64,000 nt of DNA, taken from NCBI GenBank assembly GCA_934176955.1, contig CAKPOS010000005.1:31539-95538 (forward strand), read 5' to 3'. The translations under genes and the position numbers were made by a program. The DNA is from an uncultured Bacilli bacterium (GTDB taxonomy: Bacteria > Bacillota_I > Bacilli_A > RF39 > UBA660). This document shows positions 34,114 to 41,827 of the stretch, piece after piece. The notes beneath the pieces are model-generated. The model was not told the DNA's origin. It saw only the letters and a list, made by a program, of their open reading frames with translations, and ran no database searches. Position 1 is the stretch's first letter; each line of letters starts with the position of its first letter.

Positions 34114-34833
34114 ATGGAAAGATTACAGAAAGTGATTGCTAATTCTGGATATTGTTCTAGAAGAAAGGCTGAAGAGTTAATATTAGAAGGAAAAGTTTTT
34201 GTTAATGGTAGTGTTATTCGTGAACTTGGAACGAAAGTTAGTCATGATGATGAGATTGAAGTGGATGGATTATCGATAAAGAAAGATCATAATTATGAGT
34301 ATTATTTATTGTATAAACCTAGAGGTGTTGTAACGACGACAAATGATGATAAGGGAAGAAAGACAGTTGTGGATTTGATTGATACCACAGCTAGAATTTA
34401 TCCTGTTGGAAGGCTTGATTATGATACAACAGGGGTTCTTCTTCTTACTAATGATGGTGTATTTGCGAATGGTCTTATGCATCCAGCTAATGAGATTGAT
34501 AAGGTTTATATTGCTAAGGTTGAAGGAATATTAAGTGGCTATGACGTGAAGAGATTAAAAAGTGGTATTATGATAGATGGTAGGAAAACTGCTAAATGTC
34601 ATGTTAAGGTAAGAAGTGTTGATAAGAAAAAGAATACTTGTATTGTAGAATTAGTTATTCATGAGGGAAGAAATCATCAGGTTAAGAAAATGATTGAAGC
34701 AGTTGGGAAAAAGGTAATCAAATTAAAAAGAGAAAGATTTGGTATTTTTGATTTAAGTGGATTAAAAGCTTCTGAATATCGTAGACTTACAGCAAAAGAA
34801 GTTCATGTTGTTTATAGTATGATTAAAAAGTAA
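34114..34833 (+). CDS. rluB: 23S rRNA pseudouridine synthase, RluB/RsuA type
   Basis: The enzyme converts a uridine of the large-subunit peptidyl-transferase region to pseudouridine. Start at ATG 34114, seven bases after GTGAGGGA. 239 residues: S4 RNA-binding domain (1-60, MERLQKVIANSGYCSRRKAE) and the catalytic domain with Asp102 in PVGRLDYDTTGVLLLTNDG, then HEGRNHQVKKM. RluB is preferred over RluF or RsuA by resemblance to Bacillus RluB. The gene sits alone, with phased repeat arrays on both sides. Confidence 0.85.
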   Translation: MERLQKVIANSGYCSRRKAEELILEGKVFVNGSVIRELGTKVSHDDEIEVDGLSIKKDHNYEYYLLYKPRGVVTTTNDDKGRKTVVDLIDTTARIYPVGRLDYDTTGVLLLTNDGVFANGLMHPANEIDKVYIAKVEGILSGYDVKRLKSGIMIDGRKTAKCHVKVRSVDKKKNTCIVELVIHEGRNHQVKKMIEAVGKKVIKLKRERFGIFDLSGLKASEYRRLTAKEVHVVYSMIKK

Positions 34834-34950
34834 GATTACAAAAGTGTGATGAAATTCTTGAAAATGTTTACAAAAGTGTGATAGAATTATTGAAAACATT
34901 TGCAAAAGTGTGATAAATTTGTCAATTTTTGTTGTAAAAGTGTGAATAGA
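34834..34950. repeat. four-copy array with an exact 32-bp period
   Basis: The core (A/T)CAAAAGTGTGA recurs with GTGTGA starting at 34844, 34876, 34908 and 34940, exactly 32 bases apart. The first two units match over most of the 32 bases, including ATT and TTGAAAA further on; the third and fourth are degenerate. The array begins at the rluB stop. The core resembles that of the array on the other side of rluB. Confidence 0.7.
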
Positions 34951-34993
34951 TATAAAATGTTGTTTTTTTATGTTGTGATGGTATGATTGATTA

Positions 34994-35030
34994 AGATAAG
35001 TTTTTATGATTTAGAACTTATCTCTTTTTT
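34994..35030 (+). terminator. terminator downstream of rluB
   Basis: AGATAAGTT (34994-35002) is perfectly complementary to AACTTATCT (35015-35023), followed by a T-run. A -10-like CATATAATAG follows, before ylbD. Confidence 0.7.
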
Positions 35031-35062
35031 TAGGCATATAATAGTACTAAGAGGTGATAAAA

Positions 35063-35431
35063 ATGGATAAAAAAGAAGAATTTAAGGCTTTTGTTAAAGA
35101 AAATCCATTTTTAATTCAGTATATTAAAGAAGGAAAAAAGACTTGGCAGGATTTTTATGAGATGTATGATTTATATGGAGAAGATGAAGATGCTTGGGGG
35201 AAGTTACTTAATGAAAAAGATAATCATGTAGAGAAAGAAGATAATAGAACAGGATATTTGGATGAATTGGTTAAGATGGCTAAAAATGTTGATATGGATA
35301 AAGTTCAAGAGGGGATTAGTTCTTTACAGAAAACTTTAGGATTATTTGGAGAATTATTTGCTGCTAAGAAAGAAGGTAGTGGAAAGAAAGAGTATAATCC
35401 AAGACCATTGTATAAGAGGTTTGAAGATTAA
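35063..35431 (+). CDS. ylbD: YlbD-like protein (putative coat protein family)
   Basis: 122 residues from ATG 35063 (AAGAGGTGAT upstream). The N-terminal helix KKEEFKAFVKENPFLIQYIK and the WQDFYEMYDLYGEDEDAW segment match the YlbD family, called putative spore coat in Bacillus. It is a soluble helical protein; function is not established. The gene opens the ylbD-ylbE-ylbF-rsmD operon and its stop overlaps the ylbE start. Confidence 0.8.
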   Translation: MDKKEEFKAFVKENPFLIQYIKEGKKTWQDFYEMYDLYGEDEDAWGKLLNEKDNHVEKEDNRTGYLDELVKMAKNVDMDKVQEGISSLQKTLGLFGELFAAKKEGSGKKEYNPRPLYKRFED

Positions 35432-35652
35432 TGACTTATGATATTTATAATAGTATACAGCATGATATTAATTTAAAAAGATATTTAAGGGAGCATTCTA
35501 ATTGGTATAAAATTTTAAATCGTAATCCAGATAGTTTTCCTTTTTTTGTAGAAGAAATGAAAATTAGTTATAAATTAACTACAAGTGATAAGATTAATCG
35601 AACCATTGATAATATTAGTATGATACAGAGTTTTCTTGATGTTTTAAAATAA
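35431..35652 (+). CDS. ylbE: YlbE-like protein
   Basis: 73 residues; the ATG shares one base with the ylbD stop (TAATG). The sequence MTYDIYNSIQHDINLKRYLR and the W-Y-K-I-L-N-R-NP pattern identify the YlbE family, small helical proteins found beside ylbD. Function unknown. Confidence 0.78.
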   Translation: MTYDIYNSIQHDINLKRYLREHSNWYKILNRNPDSFPFFVEEMKISYKLTTSDKINRTIDNISMIQSFLDVLK

Positions 35653-35688
35653 TTAGAGTATAATTTTTTTATTGAGGGAGAGAAAATT

Positions 35689-35988
35689 ATGCACAAAATT
35701 ATGGAGAAGACTTTTGAATTAATTGATGCTATGGATGAAAGTGAAATGATAAAAAAGTTAGAAGAGAGTAAACGTAAGGTTTTAGAAAATAAAGAGATAC
35801 AGGAGTTATTAAAAGTAGGAAATAATACTTCAATAGAATATGAACAATTAGAGATAAAGAAGAAGTTATATAATTATTCTGAATATAGGGAATATATGAA
35901 ATATTATGATGAATTAATGTTTTTGGTAATGGAAATTAATAGTCATTTTAAAAAATTTACGAATAGTGGGAGAAGATGTGTTAGGTGA
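35689..35988 (+). CDS. ylbF: YlbF/RicF family protein, short form
   Basis: In Bacillus, RicF (YlbF) joins YaaT and YmcA in a complex that adjusts RNase Y and the sporulation and competence pathways. Here the protein has only 99 residues, about 50 fewer than Bacillus YlbF, but keeps the helical core ELIDAMDESEMIKKLEESKR and EYREYMKYYDELMFLVMEIN. It is followed by a four-base overlap with rsmD. The C-terminal cysteines of RicF that hold an iron-sulfur cluster are reduced to one Cys near the end, so cluster binding is doubtful. Confidence 0.72.
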   Translation: MHKIMEKTFELIDAMDESEMIKKLEESKRKVLENKEIQELLKVGNNTSIEYEQLEIKKKLYNYSEYREYMKYYDELMFLVMEINSHFKKFTNSGRRCVR

Positions 35989-36530
35989 GAGTAATTAGTG
36001 GTAGTTTAAAGGGAAAAAAGATAAAGGGATATGATATTGATGGTACTAGGCCTACTATGGATAGAGTAAAGATGAGTTTATTTGGGAGTATTCAAAATTA
36101 TATTCAAGATGCTTATGTTCTAGATTTATTTGCAGGTAGTGGTAATTTAGGAATTGAAGCGATTAGTAATGGGGCTAAGAGATGTTTTTTTGTGGATAAT
36201 AATCATAAATGTATAAAAGTGATTAATGAAAATATAAAAGAATTTAAGATAGAGGATAAAAGTACTTCTATAGAAATGGACTATTGTAAGGCTTTAGAGA
36301 TATTTAAAGATAAGGGATATATTTTTGATATTATTTTTGTTGATCCTCCTTATAAAGAACATATTTTATTAGAAATATTAGAGAATGTTAGAAATAATCA
36401 TTTATTATCTAAAGATGGTTTAATTATTTTAGAGTATAATTATGAATATGCTAATGAGGTAGATGGATATACTTTATTAAAAAAGAAGAAGTATGGTGAT
36501 AAATTTATATCAATTTATCAGAAAAATTAA
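35985..36530 (+). CDS. rsmD: 16S rRNA (guanine966-N2)-methyltransferase
   Basis: RsmD methylates G966 of 16S rRNA using S-adenosylmethionine. GTG start at 35985 overlapping the ylbF stop. 181 residues with the family pattern: MRVISGSLKGKKIK, RPTMDRVKMSLF, the SAM loop VLDLFAGSGNLGIEA, and the catalytic FVDPPY. It ends the ylb operon at a clear terminator. Confidence 0.9.
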   Translation: MRVISGSLKGKKIKGYDIDGTRPTMDRVKMSLFGSIQNYIQDAYVLDLFAGSGNLGIEAISNGAKRCFFVDNNHKCIKVINENIKEFKIEDKSTSIEMDYCKALEIFKDKGYIFDIIFVDPPYKEHILLEILENVRNNHLLSKDGLIILEYNYEYANEVDGYTLLKKKKYGDKFISIYQKN

Positions 36531-36563
36531 AAAAAACAATTGACTATCAATTGTTTTTTTATT
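36529..36563 (+). terminator. terminator of the ylb-rsmD operon
   Basis: AAAACAATTG pairs with CAATTGTTTT around a five-base loop, followed by a T-run; symmetrical tracts suit both strands. Confidence 0.75.
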
Positions 36564-36594
36564 ATAATTTAGTTAACAATAAGGAGGATATGAA

Positions 36595-37218
36595 ATGAAA
36601 TTATTAAATGTTAAAAGAAATAAAAAAAGATTAGATAATAAAGGGTTTACTTTAATTGAATTACTTGCTGTTATTGTAATTCTTGCTATCGTTATGGGAA
36701 TTAGTGCTAATAGTGTACTTAATTCTATTAATCAATCTAGAAAGAGTAGTTTACATTCTACAGCTCAAAATGCAGCAAATAATTTAAATACTTGGATAAG
36801 TGAGGATATGATTCAAACTGATAATGCTAATAAGAAACTTGGTGATACTTTTATTAGTGATTCTCAAGATAGTGAATGGCATTGTATTGCTGAGTTTACT
36901 TCTATTGTTAATAAAGGTAAGGCTGCTAGTTTAATGAATGCATTATCTTTAAATACTAAAGATTTAGTATTAACAACAAGTGGTGTTCCTGTAGTAGCTT
37001 CTGGTAAAACTCCAACTCCTACAGTAAAAGGAGTAGATACTGGTTCTACTTGTTCAGCATTACGTTATAATTCTAGTACAGGTGGCTATGAGGTTTTATT
37101 AGTTGCTAAAAATGGTGGTAAATATTATGTAAGTGCTGATGGATATGCTGCAGCTGATGCAAATAAAAACTATGCATTTAGTAGAGCTTCTGAAGCTGGA
37201 ACTGATATTAATGATTAA
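36595..37218 (+). CDS. type IV prepilin-like protein
   Basis: 207 residues with a class III signal: a basic leader and the cleavage site GFTLIELLAVIVILAIVMG, Glu at +5, then an amphipathic helix. The outer domain is Ser/Asn/Ala-rich with two Cys (EWHCIAEF and GSTCSALRY). No pilus assembly ATPase or prepilin peptidase is in the window, so the gene is an orphan pilin or competence-type pseudopilin served by machinery elsewhere. AAGGAGG lies upstream and a terminator overlaps its stop. Confidence 0.8.
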   Translation: MKLLNVKRNKKRLDNKGFTLIELLAVIVILAIVMGISANSVLNSINQSRKSSLHSTAQNAANNLNTWISEDMIQTDNANKKLGDTFISDSQDSEWHCIAEFTSIVNKGKAASLMNALSLNTKDLVLTTSGVPVVASGKTPTPTVKGVDTGSTCSALRYNSSTGGYEVLLVAKNGGKYYVSADGYAAADANKNYAFSRASEAGTDIND

Positions 37219-37242
37219 GACTGAAAGGTCTTTTTCTTTTTT
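37217..37242 (+). terminator. terminator of the prepilin-like gene
   Basis: AAGACT pairs with GGTCTT around GAAA, followed by a T-rich tract. Confidence 0.65.
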
Positions 37243-37258
37243 ATATTATAAGTAATAA

Positions 37259-37293
37259 CCAACAAATTTAGAATGAAATTCCGAATTTGTTGG
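37259..37293. repeat. palindromic repeat, copy A
   Basis: CCAACAAATTTAGAAT (37259-37274) faces ATTCCGAATTTGTTGG, complementary at 14 of 16 positions plus one possible G-U. Its core, CAAATT...CCGAATTTGTT, recurs in copy B 192 bases downstream. Confidence 0.6.
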
Positions 37294-37450
37294 TAGCGTT
37301 ATTTAGATGTTATATTGATGAGTAAATTGTATGTAATGCAAAATATAAAAATTTAAATTTGCTAATTATAATTCTTTTTTTATTTTTTGTAGTAGAATTG
37401 AAATTAAGGATTGTTTTCAAAGTTTAGAAAATTTTGAAATTTATATAAAT

Positions 37451-37489
37451 GTCAAACAAATTCGGAATAATACTCCGAATTTGTTTGAC
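37451..37489. repeat. palindromic repeat, copy B
   Basis: GTCAAACAAATTCGGA (37451-37466) is perfectly complementary to 37474-37489, with a seven-base loop. No T-run follows. It lies in the space before the DUF4143 gene. Both copies are followed by G(C/A)GTTATTT, so they appear to be copies of one element. Confidence 0.65.
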
Positions 37490-37554
37490 TGAGTTATTTT
37501 ATTGTGATACAATTATATTAGAATATTTATTTAAATTGAAAGGACTGACATTTG

Positions 37555-38814
37555 ATGAAATATATTAGAAGAACGTTAGAAGACAAATTAAATTCTATGA
37601 TTGATAAATATCAAGTTATTATGATAACGGGACCAAGACAGGTGGGTAAAAGTACTTTATTGAATTTTGTTGCAAGAAAATGCAATTACAAAATAAATAA
37701 AATTACATTGGATAATTTAATTTTAAAAAATCAAGCTAAAGAAGATCCTGAACTATTTTTAAGAACTTATGAAACTCCTCTTATTATAGATGAATTTCAA
37801 AAAGCTCCAGAATTATTGTCTTATATTAAAATGATTGTTGATGATGAAAATGAAAAAATTATTTTTGGCGAAAAAGAAAGCGTTAGGACTTTGTATTTTT
37901 TAACTGGAAGTCAAATATTTGAAACAATGCAAGAAATATCTGAATCTCTTGCAGGTAGGGTTGGTATTTTAGATTTATATGGACTATCTGAAAGAGAAAT
38001 TGAAGGGATTGAAAGTTCTTTATTTATTCCAAATATTATAGATATAAAAAAAAGAAGCAGAACTAAGTATAATTCTACTCTTGAGTTATATAAAAAGATA
38101 TATAGAGGTTCTTATCCAGAGTTATATGTATCAGATAAAGATATAGAACAATATTATAGTGATTATCTTAGAACTTTTATAGAAAGAGATATTAGAAAAT
38201 TAATAAATATTAAAGATGAGTATAAATTTATTAAATTTATATCTTCACTTGCGGCAAGAACGGGGCAAGAATTTATTGCAACTTCTATTGCTGGAGAAGT
38301 TGGAATTGATGATAAAACAGCAACTTCGTGGATTTCTATACTAAAAAATTCTGGAATTATTTATTTATTACAACCTTATATGAATAATACTGTAGGAAGA
38401 GCAGTTAAAAGAGAAAAAATATATTTTACTGATACTGGATTGGCTTGTTATTTAGCAGGATATGTTGATTATATTACGCTTGAAAAAAGTATTTATAGTG
38501 GTGCTATATTTGAAACGTATATTGTTAGTGAAATTATTAAATCTTTTGTAAATCAAGGAAAAGATGTTAGAAAACATTTATATTATTATAGAGATAATTA
38601 TCAAAAAGAAATTGATTTACTGATTAATTATAATAATATTATTTATCCAGTAGAAATAAAGAAAAGCGCTAATCCTAGGAGAGATGCTATTAAGAATTTT
38701 GATGTTGTAAAATCTTTTGAAACTAAAGTAGGGAATGGAATAATATTATGTATGATAAAGGACATAATAGCAATTGATGAAAATAATTATATGGTACCTA
38801 TAGAGTATATTTAA
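37555..38814 (+). CDS. DUF4143-type AAA ATPase
   Basis: 419 residues from ATG 37555. An AAA_14 ATPase domain holds Walker A GPRQVGKSTLL (26-36), Walker B PLIIDEFQKAP (about 81-91) and sensor LTGSQIF. A DUF4143 domain follows: IYRGSYPELYVS, TGLACYLAG, GAIFETYIVSEI, and the nuclease-like EIDLLI with PVEIKKSA. These proteins are common accessory ATPases of gut bacteria, of uncertain role, possibly toxin- or defence-linked. Codon use is A-rich, unlike the GT-rich core genes around it, hinting at transfer. Confidence 0.82.
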   Translation: MKYIRRTLEDKLNSMIDKYQVIMITGPRQVGKSTLLNFVARKCNYKINKITLDNLILKNQAKEDPELFLRTYETPLIIDEFQKAPELLSYIKMIVDDENEKIIFGEKESVRTLYFLTGSQIFETMQEISESLAGRVGILDLYGLSEREIEGIESSLFIPNIIDIKKRSRTKYNSTLELYKKIYRGSYPELYVSDKDIEQYYSDYLRTFIERDIRKLINIKDEYKFIKFISSLAARTGQEFIATSIAGEVGIDDKTATSWISILKNSGIIYLLQPYMNNTVGRAVKREKIYFTDTGLACYLAGYVDYITLEKSIYSGAIFETYIVSEIIKSFVNQGKDVRKHLYYYRDNYQKEIDLLINYNNIIYPVEIKKSANPRRDAIKNFDVVKSFETKVGNGIILCMIKDIIAIDENNYMVPIEYI

Positions 38815-38882
38815 TAATAATAAATAAGAATGACTTAATTCCAGTTTAATTTAGATAAATTTTAAATATTTGGAGGTGTAAT

Positions 38883-39770
38883 ATGGAATTAATTATTGGT
38901 AGTCATGTATCTTATAAGAGTGATACACAGTTGCTTGGTAGTGTTAAAGAAGCTTTGAGTTATGGAGAGAATACTTTTATGTTTTATACGGGGGCTCCTC
39001 AGAATACAAGGAGAGGTGCTATTCATGATGAACTTACTTATCAAGCTTATCAATTAATGAAAGAAAATGAAATAAAATTAGAAAATATTATAGTGCATGC
39101 ACCTTATATTGTTAATTTGTGTAATGATGAAAAGTTTGATTTTAGTGTTAGTTTTTTAAAAAATGAGATGGAAAGATGTGAAGAGTTGGGGATGACTAAA
39201 TTAGTTTTACATCCTGGTTCTAGTGTTGGGTTAGAAAGGAATCATGCAATTAGTAATATTATTAAAGGACTTAATATTATTCTTTCTAATCAGTATAAAG
39301 TGACAATTTGTTTAGAGACAATGGCAGGTAAGGGTACTGAGGTTGGTAAAAACTTTGAAGAATTGAAGTATATTATTGAGCATGTTCAATATAAAGATAG
39401 AATAGGTGTATGTTTAGATACTTGTCATATTCATGATGCAGGGTATGATTTAAATAATTTTGATCAAGTATTAGAAGAATTTGATCATATTATTGGTCTT
39501 GATTATTTAAAAGTTATTCATGTAAATGATAGTAAGAATGTTAGAGGTAGTCATAAAGATAGGCATGAAAATATTGGATTTGGAGAGATAGGTTTTGATT
39601 GTTTAATAAAAATTATTTATCATGAGAAATTGGAGAGTATTCCTAAGATATTAGAAACTCCTTATATTAATAAAGAGTATCCTCCATATAAACAAGAAAT
39701 TGAGATGATAAAGTTAAAGAAATTTAATGAAAAATTAGGAGATGAAGTAAGAGAATATTATAATAAATAG
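38883..39770 (+). CDS. nfo: endonuclease IV
   Basis: Nfo cuts DNA at abasic sites in base excision repair, using three zinc ions. The 295 residues match the family: IGSHVSYKSDTQLLGSV, TGAPQNTRR, IVHAPYIVNL, LVLHPGSSVG, CLETMAGKGTEVG, VCLDTCHIHDAGYDL and VIHVNDSKNVRGSHKDRHENI, giving all metal-binding His, Glu and Asp. GGAGGTG precedes the ATG. It is the last housekeeping gene before the DGR. Confidence 0.92.
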   Translation: MELIIGSHVSYKSDTQLLGSVKEALSYGENTFMFYTGAPQNTRRGAIHDELTYQAYQLMKENEIKLENIIVHAPYIVNLCNDEKFDFSVSFLKNEMERCEELGMTKLVLHPGSSVGLERNHAISNIIKGLNIILSNQYKVTICLETMAGKGTEVGKNFEELKYIIEHVQYKDRIGVCLDTCHIHDAGYDLNNFDQVLEEFDHIIGLDYLKVIHVNDSKNVRGSHKDRHENIGFGEIGFDCLIKIIYHEKLESIPKILETPYINKEYPPYKQEIEMIKLKKFNEKLGDEVREYYNK

Positions 39771-39893
39771 TTGTTTATAACTTATAAATTACTAGAAAAT
39801 AAGCAAGAAAATATTTGACTGTAGGTGGTTGAATATTTTTTTATATTATGTTAAAATTTTAGTATAAGAATATAGGATACGAGGTGATGGCTA

Positions 39894-41366
39894 GTGAAAT
39901 ATAAGAAGTTATTATTTACTATATTAGTAATTATATTAGTTATGTTAACTTTGATGCTTGCTACTAGTTATGCTTGGTATTCTTTTAATACTGGTTCTAC
40001 TACTTTTAATGCAGTTACTAATAATAGTGATGTTAGTATTGATTTTGTTAAGGGGGATTATATTAATAATAATGCAGCTATTCCTATTAGTAGTAGTGAG
40101 GTTGATGAATATTCTGATAAACATCAGTTTATTGTTAAAACAAAGAATAATCCTAAGGATAATGATATTTTGTTAAATGTTTCTTTAGTGGATATCAGTA
40201 TTGATAATCCTCTTAGGGTTAGTGATTTTAAAGTAGAACTTTATTATCAAGGGAGTTTGGTTTCTACTGTTACTGGAAATCAGTTAATGATTAGTGGGGC
40301 TACTACTAAGTTGCTTAGTACGGTTACTCTTAATAATAATATTGATAATAATTTTGAAGTTAGAGTTTATTTATTAGATAATGGGAGTGATCAGTCTAGT
40401 TTAATGAATTTGAATTTTAGTGCTAAGATTCAAACAGAGGTTGTATCTAGGTTGAAAGTGAATGGTAAAGTTAGTGATTATAGTGATGCAGATATACAAG
40501 TTACTTCTATTACTGTTGATGGAGAGAATAGTAAATCTATTCCCACTGATGGATATTATACAATGAGTTCTACTTGTACTAAAGGAAGTAGTTTAACATG
40601 GGATGGATATAGTAAAACAATTACTTATGGGAAAGGAAGTAAGATAGGAGATAGTTGTAGTTTGGTATTTAGTAGTGCTACTAGTAGTAAGTTATTAAAT
40701 ACTGTTGAAGTGGGTTCTTATGTGAAATATACAGGGAATAATGGATGTTCTGGAAAAGCTTGTGAAGGACAGAATGCGAATTATGTTGATGATAATGATA
40801 TGGGGTATTGCAGTGAAGATTCTCCAGGATTTATTGTAAATGGTTGGAGAATTGCTTATATTAAAGATGGTAGTGCATATTTAGTTAGTGCAGGATCTCC
40901 TGAATGTATGTGTACAGGTAAGGATGGAACCGCGGGGACAAGTTGTAGTGGTATTGAAGAAACAAATGGAGTTCCCCAACATTTAGCTAATTTGAATGCA
41001 AAAGCTTTAACATATTGCAATAGTACTTATTCTTATAATAATGTTTGTAATAGTAGTAGTAGTTGGAATATGAATACTGATGATTTTCAGGCTATTACAG
41101 GAGATACATTAAGTACGGCTTATAGTAAAATCAGTGGTTATTATGATGGGTATTCTCTTATTAGTAATGGAGGATCTTATTGGTTTGCGACGCCTTTTAA
41201 TTCCTCTTCGTCCACGAGCACGTTCCTTTGGTTCCCAAACTACCGGATCGTGTACCGCAACATCTCGGCCATTTCGTTTGGCCTTCGCCCAGTCCTACGT
41301 CTTCGGTCTTCCGTCGTCGTGGTGGGTGGAAGAGGAACATATAAAGATCCTTATGTGATTCAGTAA
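39894..41366 (+). CDS. DGR target protein 1: anchored surface protein with C-terminal variable lectin-type domain
   Basis: 490 residues from a GTG start 4 bases past a GAGGTGATGG site. Residues 1-30 are a TasA/camelysin-like signal (TLMLATSYAWYSFNTGSTTF), followed by a beta-rich domain to about 190. A 70-residue linking domain has paired Cys. The last 250 residues form a C-type-lectin/FGE-like module: GSYVKYTGNNGC, GFIVNGWRIAYIKDGSAYLV, SPECMCTGKDGTAG, GVPQHLANLNAKAL and GGSYWFATPF. The variable repeat encodes SSTSTFLWFPNYRIVYRNIS and a little more, ending in the constant GLRPVLRLRSSVVVV. The same module recurs in target 2. It is probably displayed on the cell surface as a ligand receptor whose binding face the DGR rewrites. 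Confidence 0.85.
   Translation: MKYKKLLFTILVIILVMLTLMLATSYAWYSFNTGSTTFNAVTNNSDVSIDFVKGDYINNNAAIPISSSEVDEYSDKHQFIVKTKNNPKDNDILLNVSLVDISIDNPLRVSDFKVELYYQGSLVSTVTGNQLMISGATTKLLSTVTLNNNIDNNFEVRVYLLDNGSDQSSLMNLNFSAKIQTEVVSRLKVNGKVSDYSDADIQVTSITVDGENSKSIPTDGYYTMSSTCTKGSSLTWDGYSKTITYGKGSKIGDSCSLVFSSATSSKLLNTVEVGSYVKYTGNNGCSGKACEGQNANYVDDNDMGYCSEDSPGFIVNGWRIAYIKDGSAYLVSAGSPECMCTGKDGTAGTSCSGIEETNGVPQHLANLNAKALTYCNSTYSYNNVCNSSSSWNMNTDDFQAITGDTLSTAYSKISGYYDGYSLISNGGSYWFATPFNSSSSTSTFLWFPNYRIVYRNISAISFGLRPVLRLRSSVVVVGGRGTYKDPYVIQ
41208..41297 (+). repeat. DGR variable repeat 1 (VR1)
   Basis: A 90-base GC-rich island, the same length as TR. By codon alignment, 17 of 26 differences from TR are at TR adenines (for example AAC to TAC, ATC, CGC, AGC; AAT to CTT, TTC). 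Nine are at other bases. It ends in CTTCGCCCAGTCCTA, close to TR's CTTCGCCCATTCCTA. Confidence 0.88.
41281..41330 (+). promoter_or_regulatory. candidate initiation-of-mutagenic-homing block of target 1
   Basis: A GC-rich block starting CCTTCGCCCAGTCCTACGTC and running to GTCGTCGTGG is kept almost base for base at the 3' edge of VR2 (44980-45020). TR shares only the first part. By analogy with IMH sequences it should mark where cDNA integration starts. Confidence 0.55.
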
Positions 41367-41392
41367 AAAAATAAATAAAGGAGTGATGACTT

Positions 41393-41827
41393 ATGAGTGT
41401 ATTTCAAGTGTTAAAAATTGGCAGAAAATTACATCCTAATACTGTATTAATTATTGATGATTATGATAAATATTATGTTTATGATAAAGATTGTTATGTG
41501 ATATATCAAATATTGAATTTTGATATTAAAGGAAAGAAAAATCTTTTTCTTTGGAATAGAATTGAATATCTTTCTTATTTAGTTAAAAAGTTAAAAGAAC
41601 AAAAAATTGATTATAAAGTTTTATGTAAAAGACATGGTTATGAAATTGTAGATGAAGGTTGCTTTTCTGATAATCAATATCGTAGATTTTTAAAGAGTGG
41701 GAAGTTTTGTTATCAAAGGAAGCAAAAAATTAATCAAATTTATCATCAATTCAATTATTCTTTGAAAAGAAATCCAGAGAAAGTTATGGATTGGGTAAAG
41801 AAGATAGAAGGTATTATTTATGTATAA
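41393..41827 (+). CDS. DGR accessory: MutS domain I-like small protein
   Basis: 144 residues, 26 bases after target 1. The first 80 residues follow the fold of the MutS N-terminal mismatch-recognition domain: a short helix, strand TVLIIDDYDKYYVYDKDC, helix, then NRIEYLSYLVKKLKEQKIDY leading to strand KVLC. The Phe-x-Glu mismatch wedge of MutS is absent (DKYYVY at that place). The last 55 residues are a helical tail shared with the next gene (QKINQIYHQFNYSL). MutS-like small proteins have been reported beside some DGRs. They may steer heteroduplex repair of new VR cDNA; this is inference. Confidence 0.6.
   Translation: MSVFQVLKIGRKLHPNTVLIIDDYDKYYVYDKDCYVIYQILNFDIKGKKNLFLWNRIEYLSYLVKKLKEQKIDYKVLCKRHGYEIVDEGCFSDNQYRRFLKSGKFCYQRKQKINQIYHQFNYSLKRNPEKVMDWVKKIEGIIYV

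Noticed and set aside
33971..34950. Repeats around rluB as a CRISPR array
   Set aside because: Cores are only 12-14 bases, the intervals resemble one another rather than being unique spacers, and there are no cas genes.
36595..37218. Prepilin-like gene as a third DGR target
   Set aside because: No GC-rich island and no similarity to TR anywhere in the gene.
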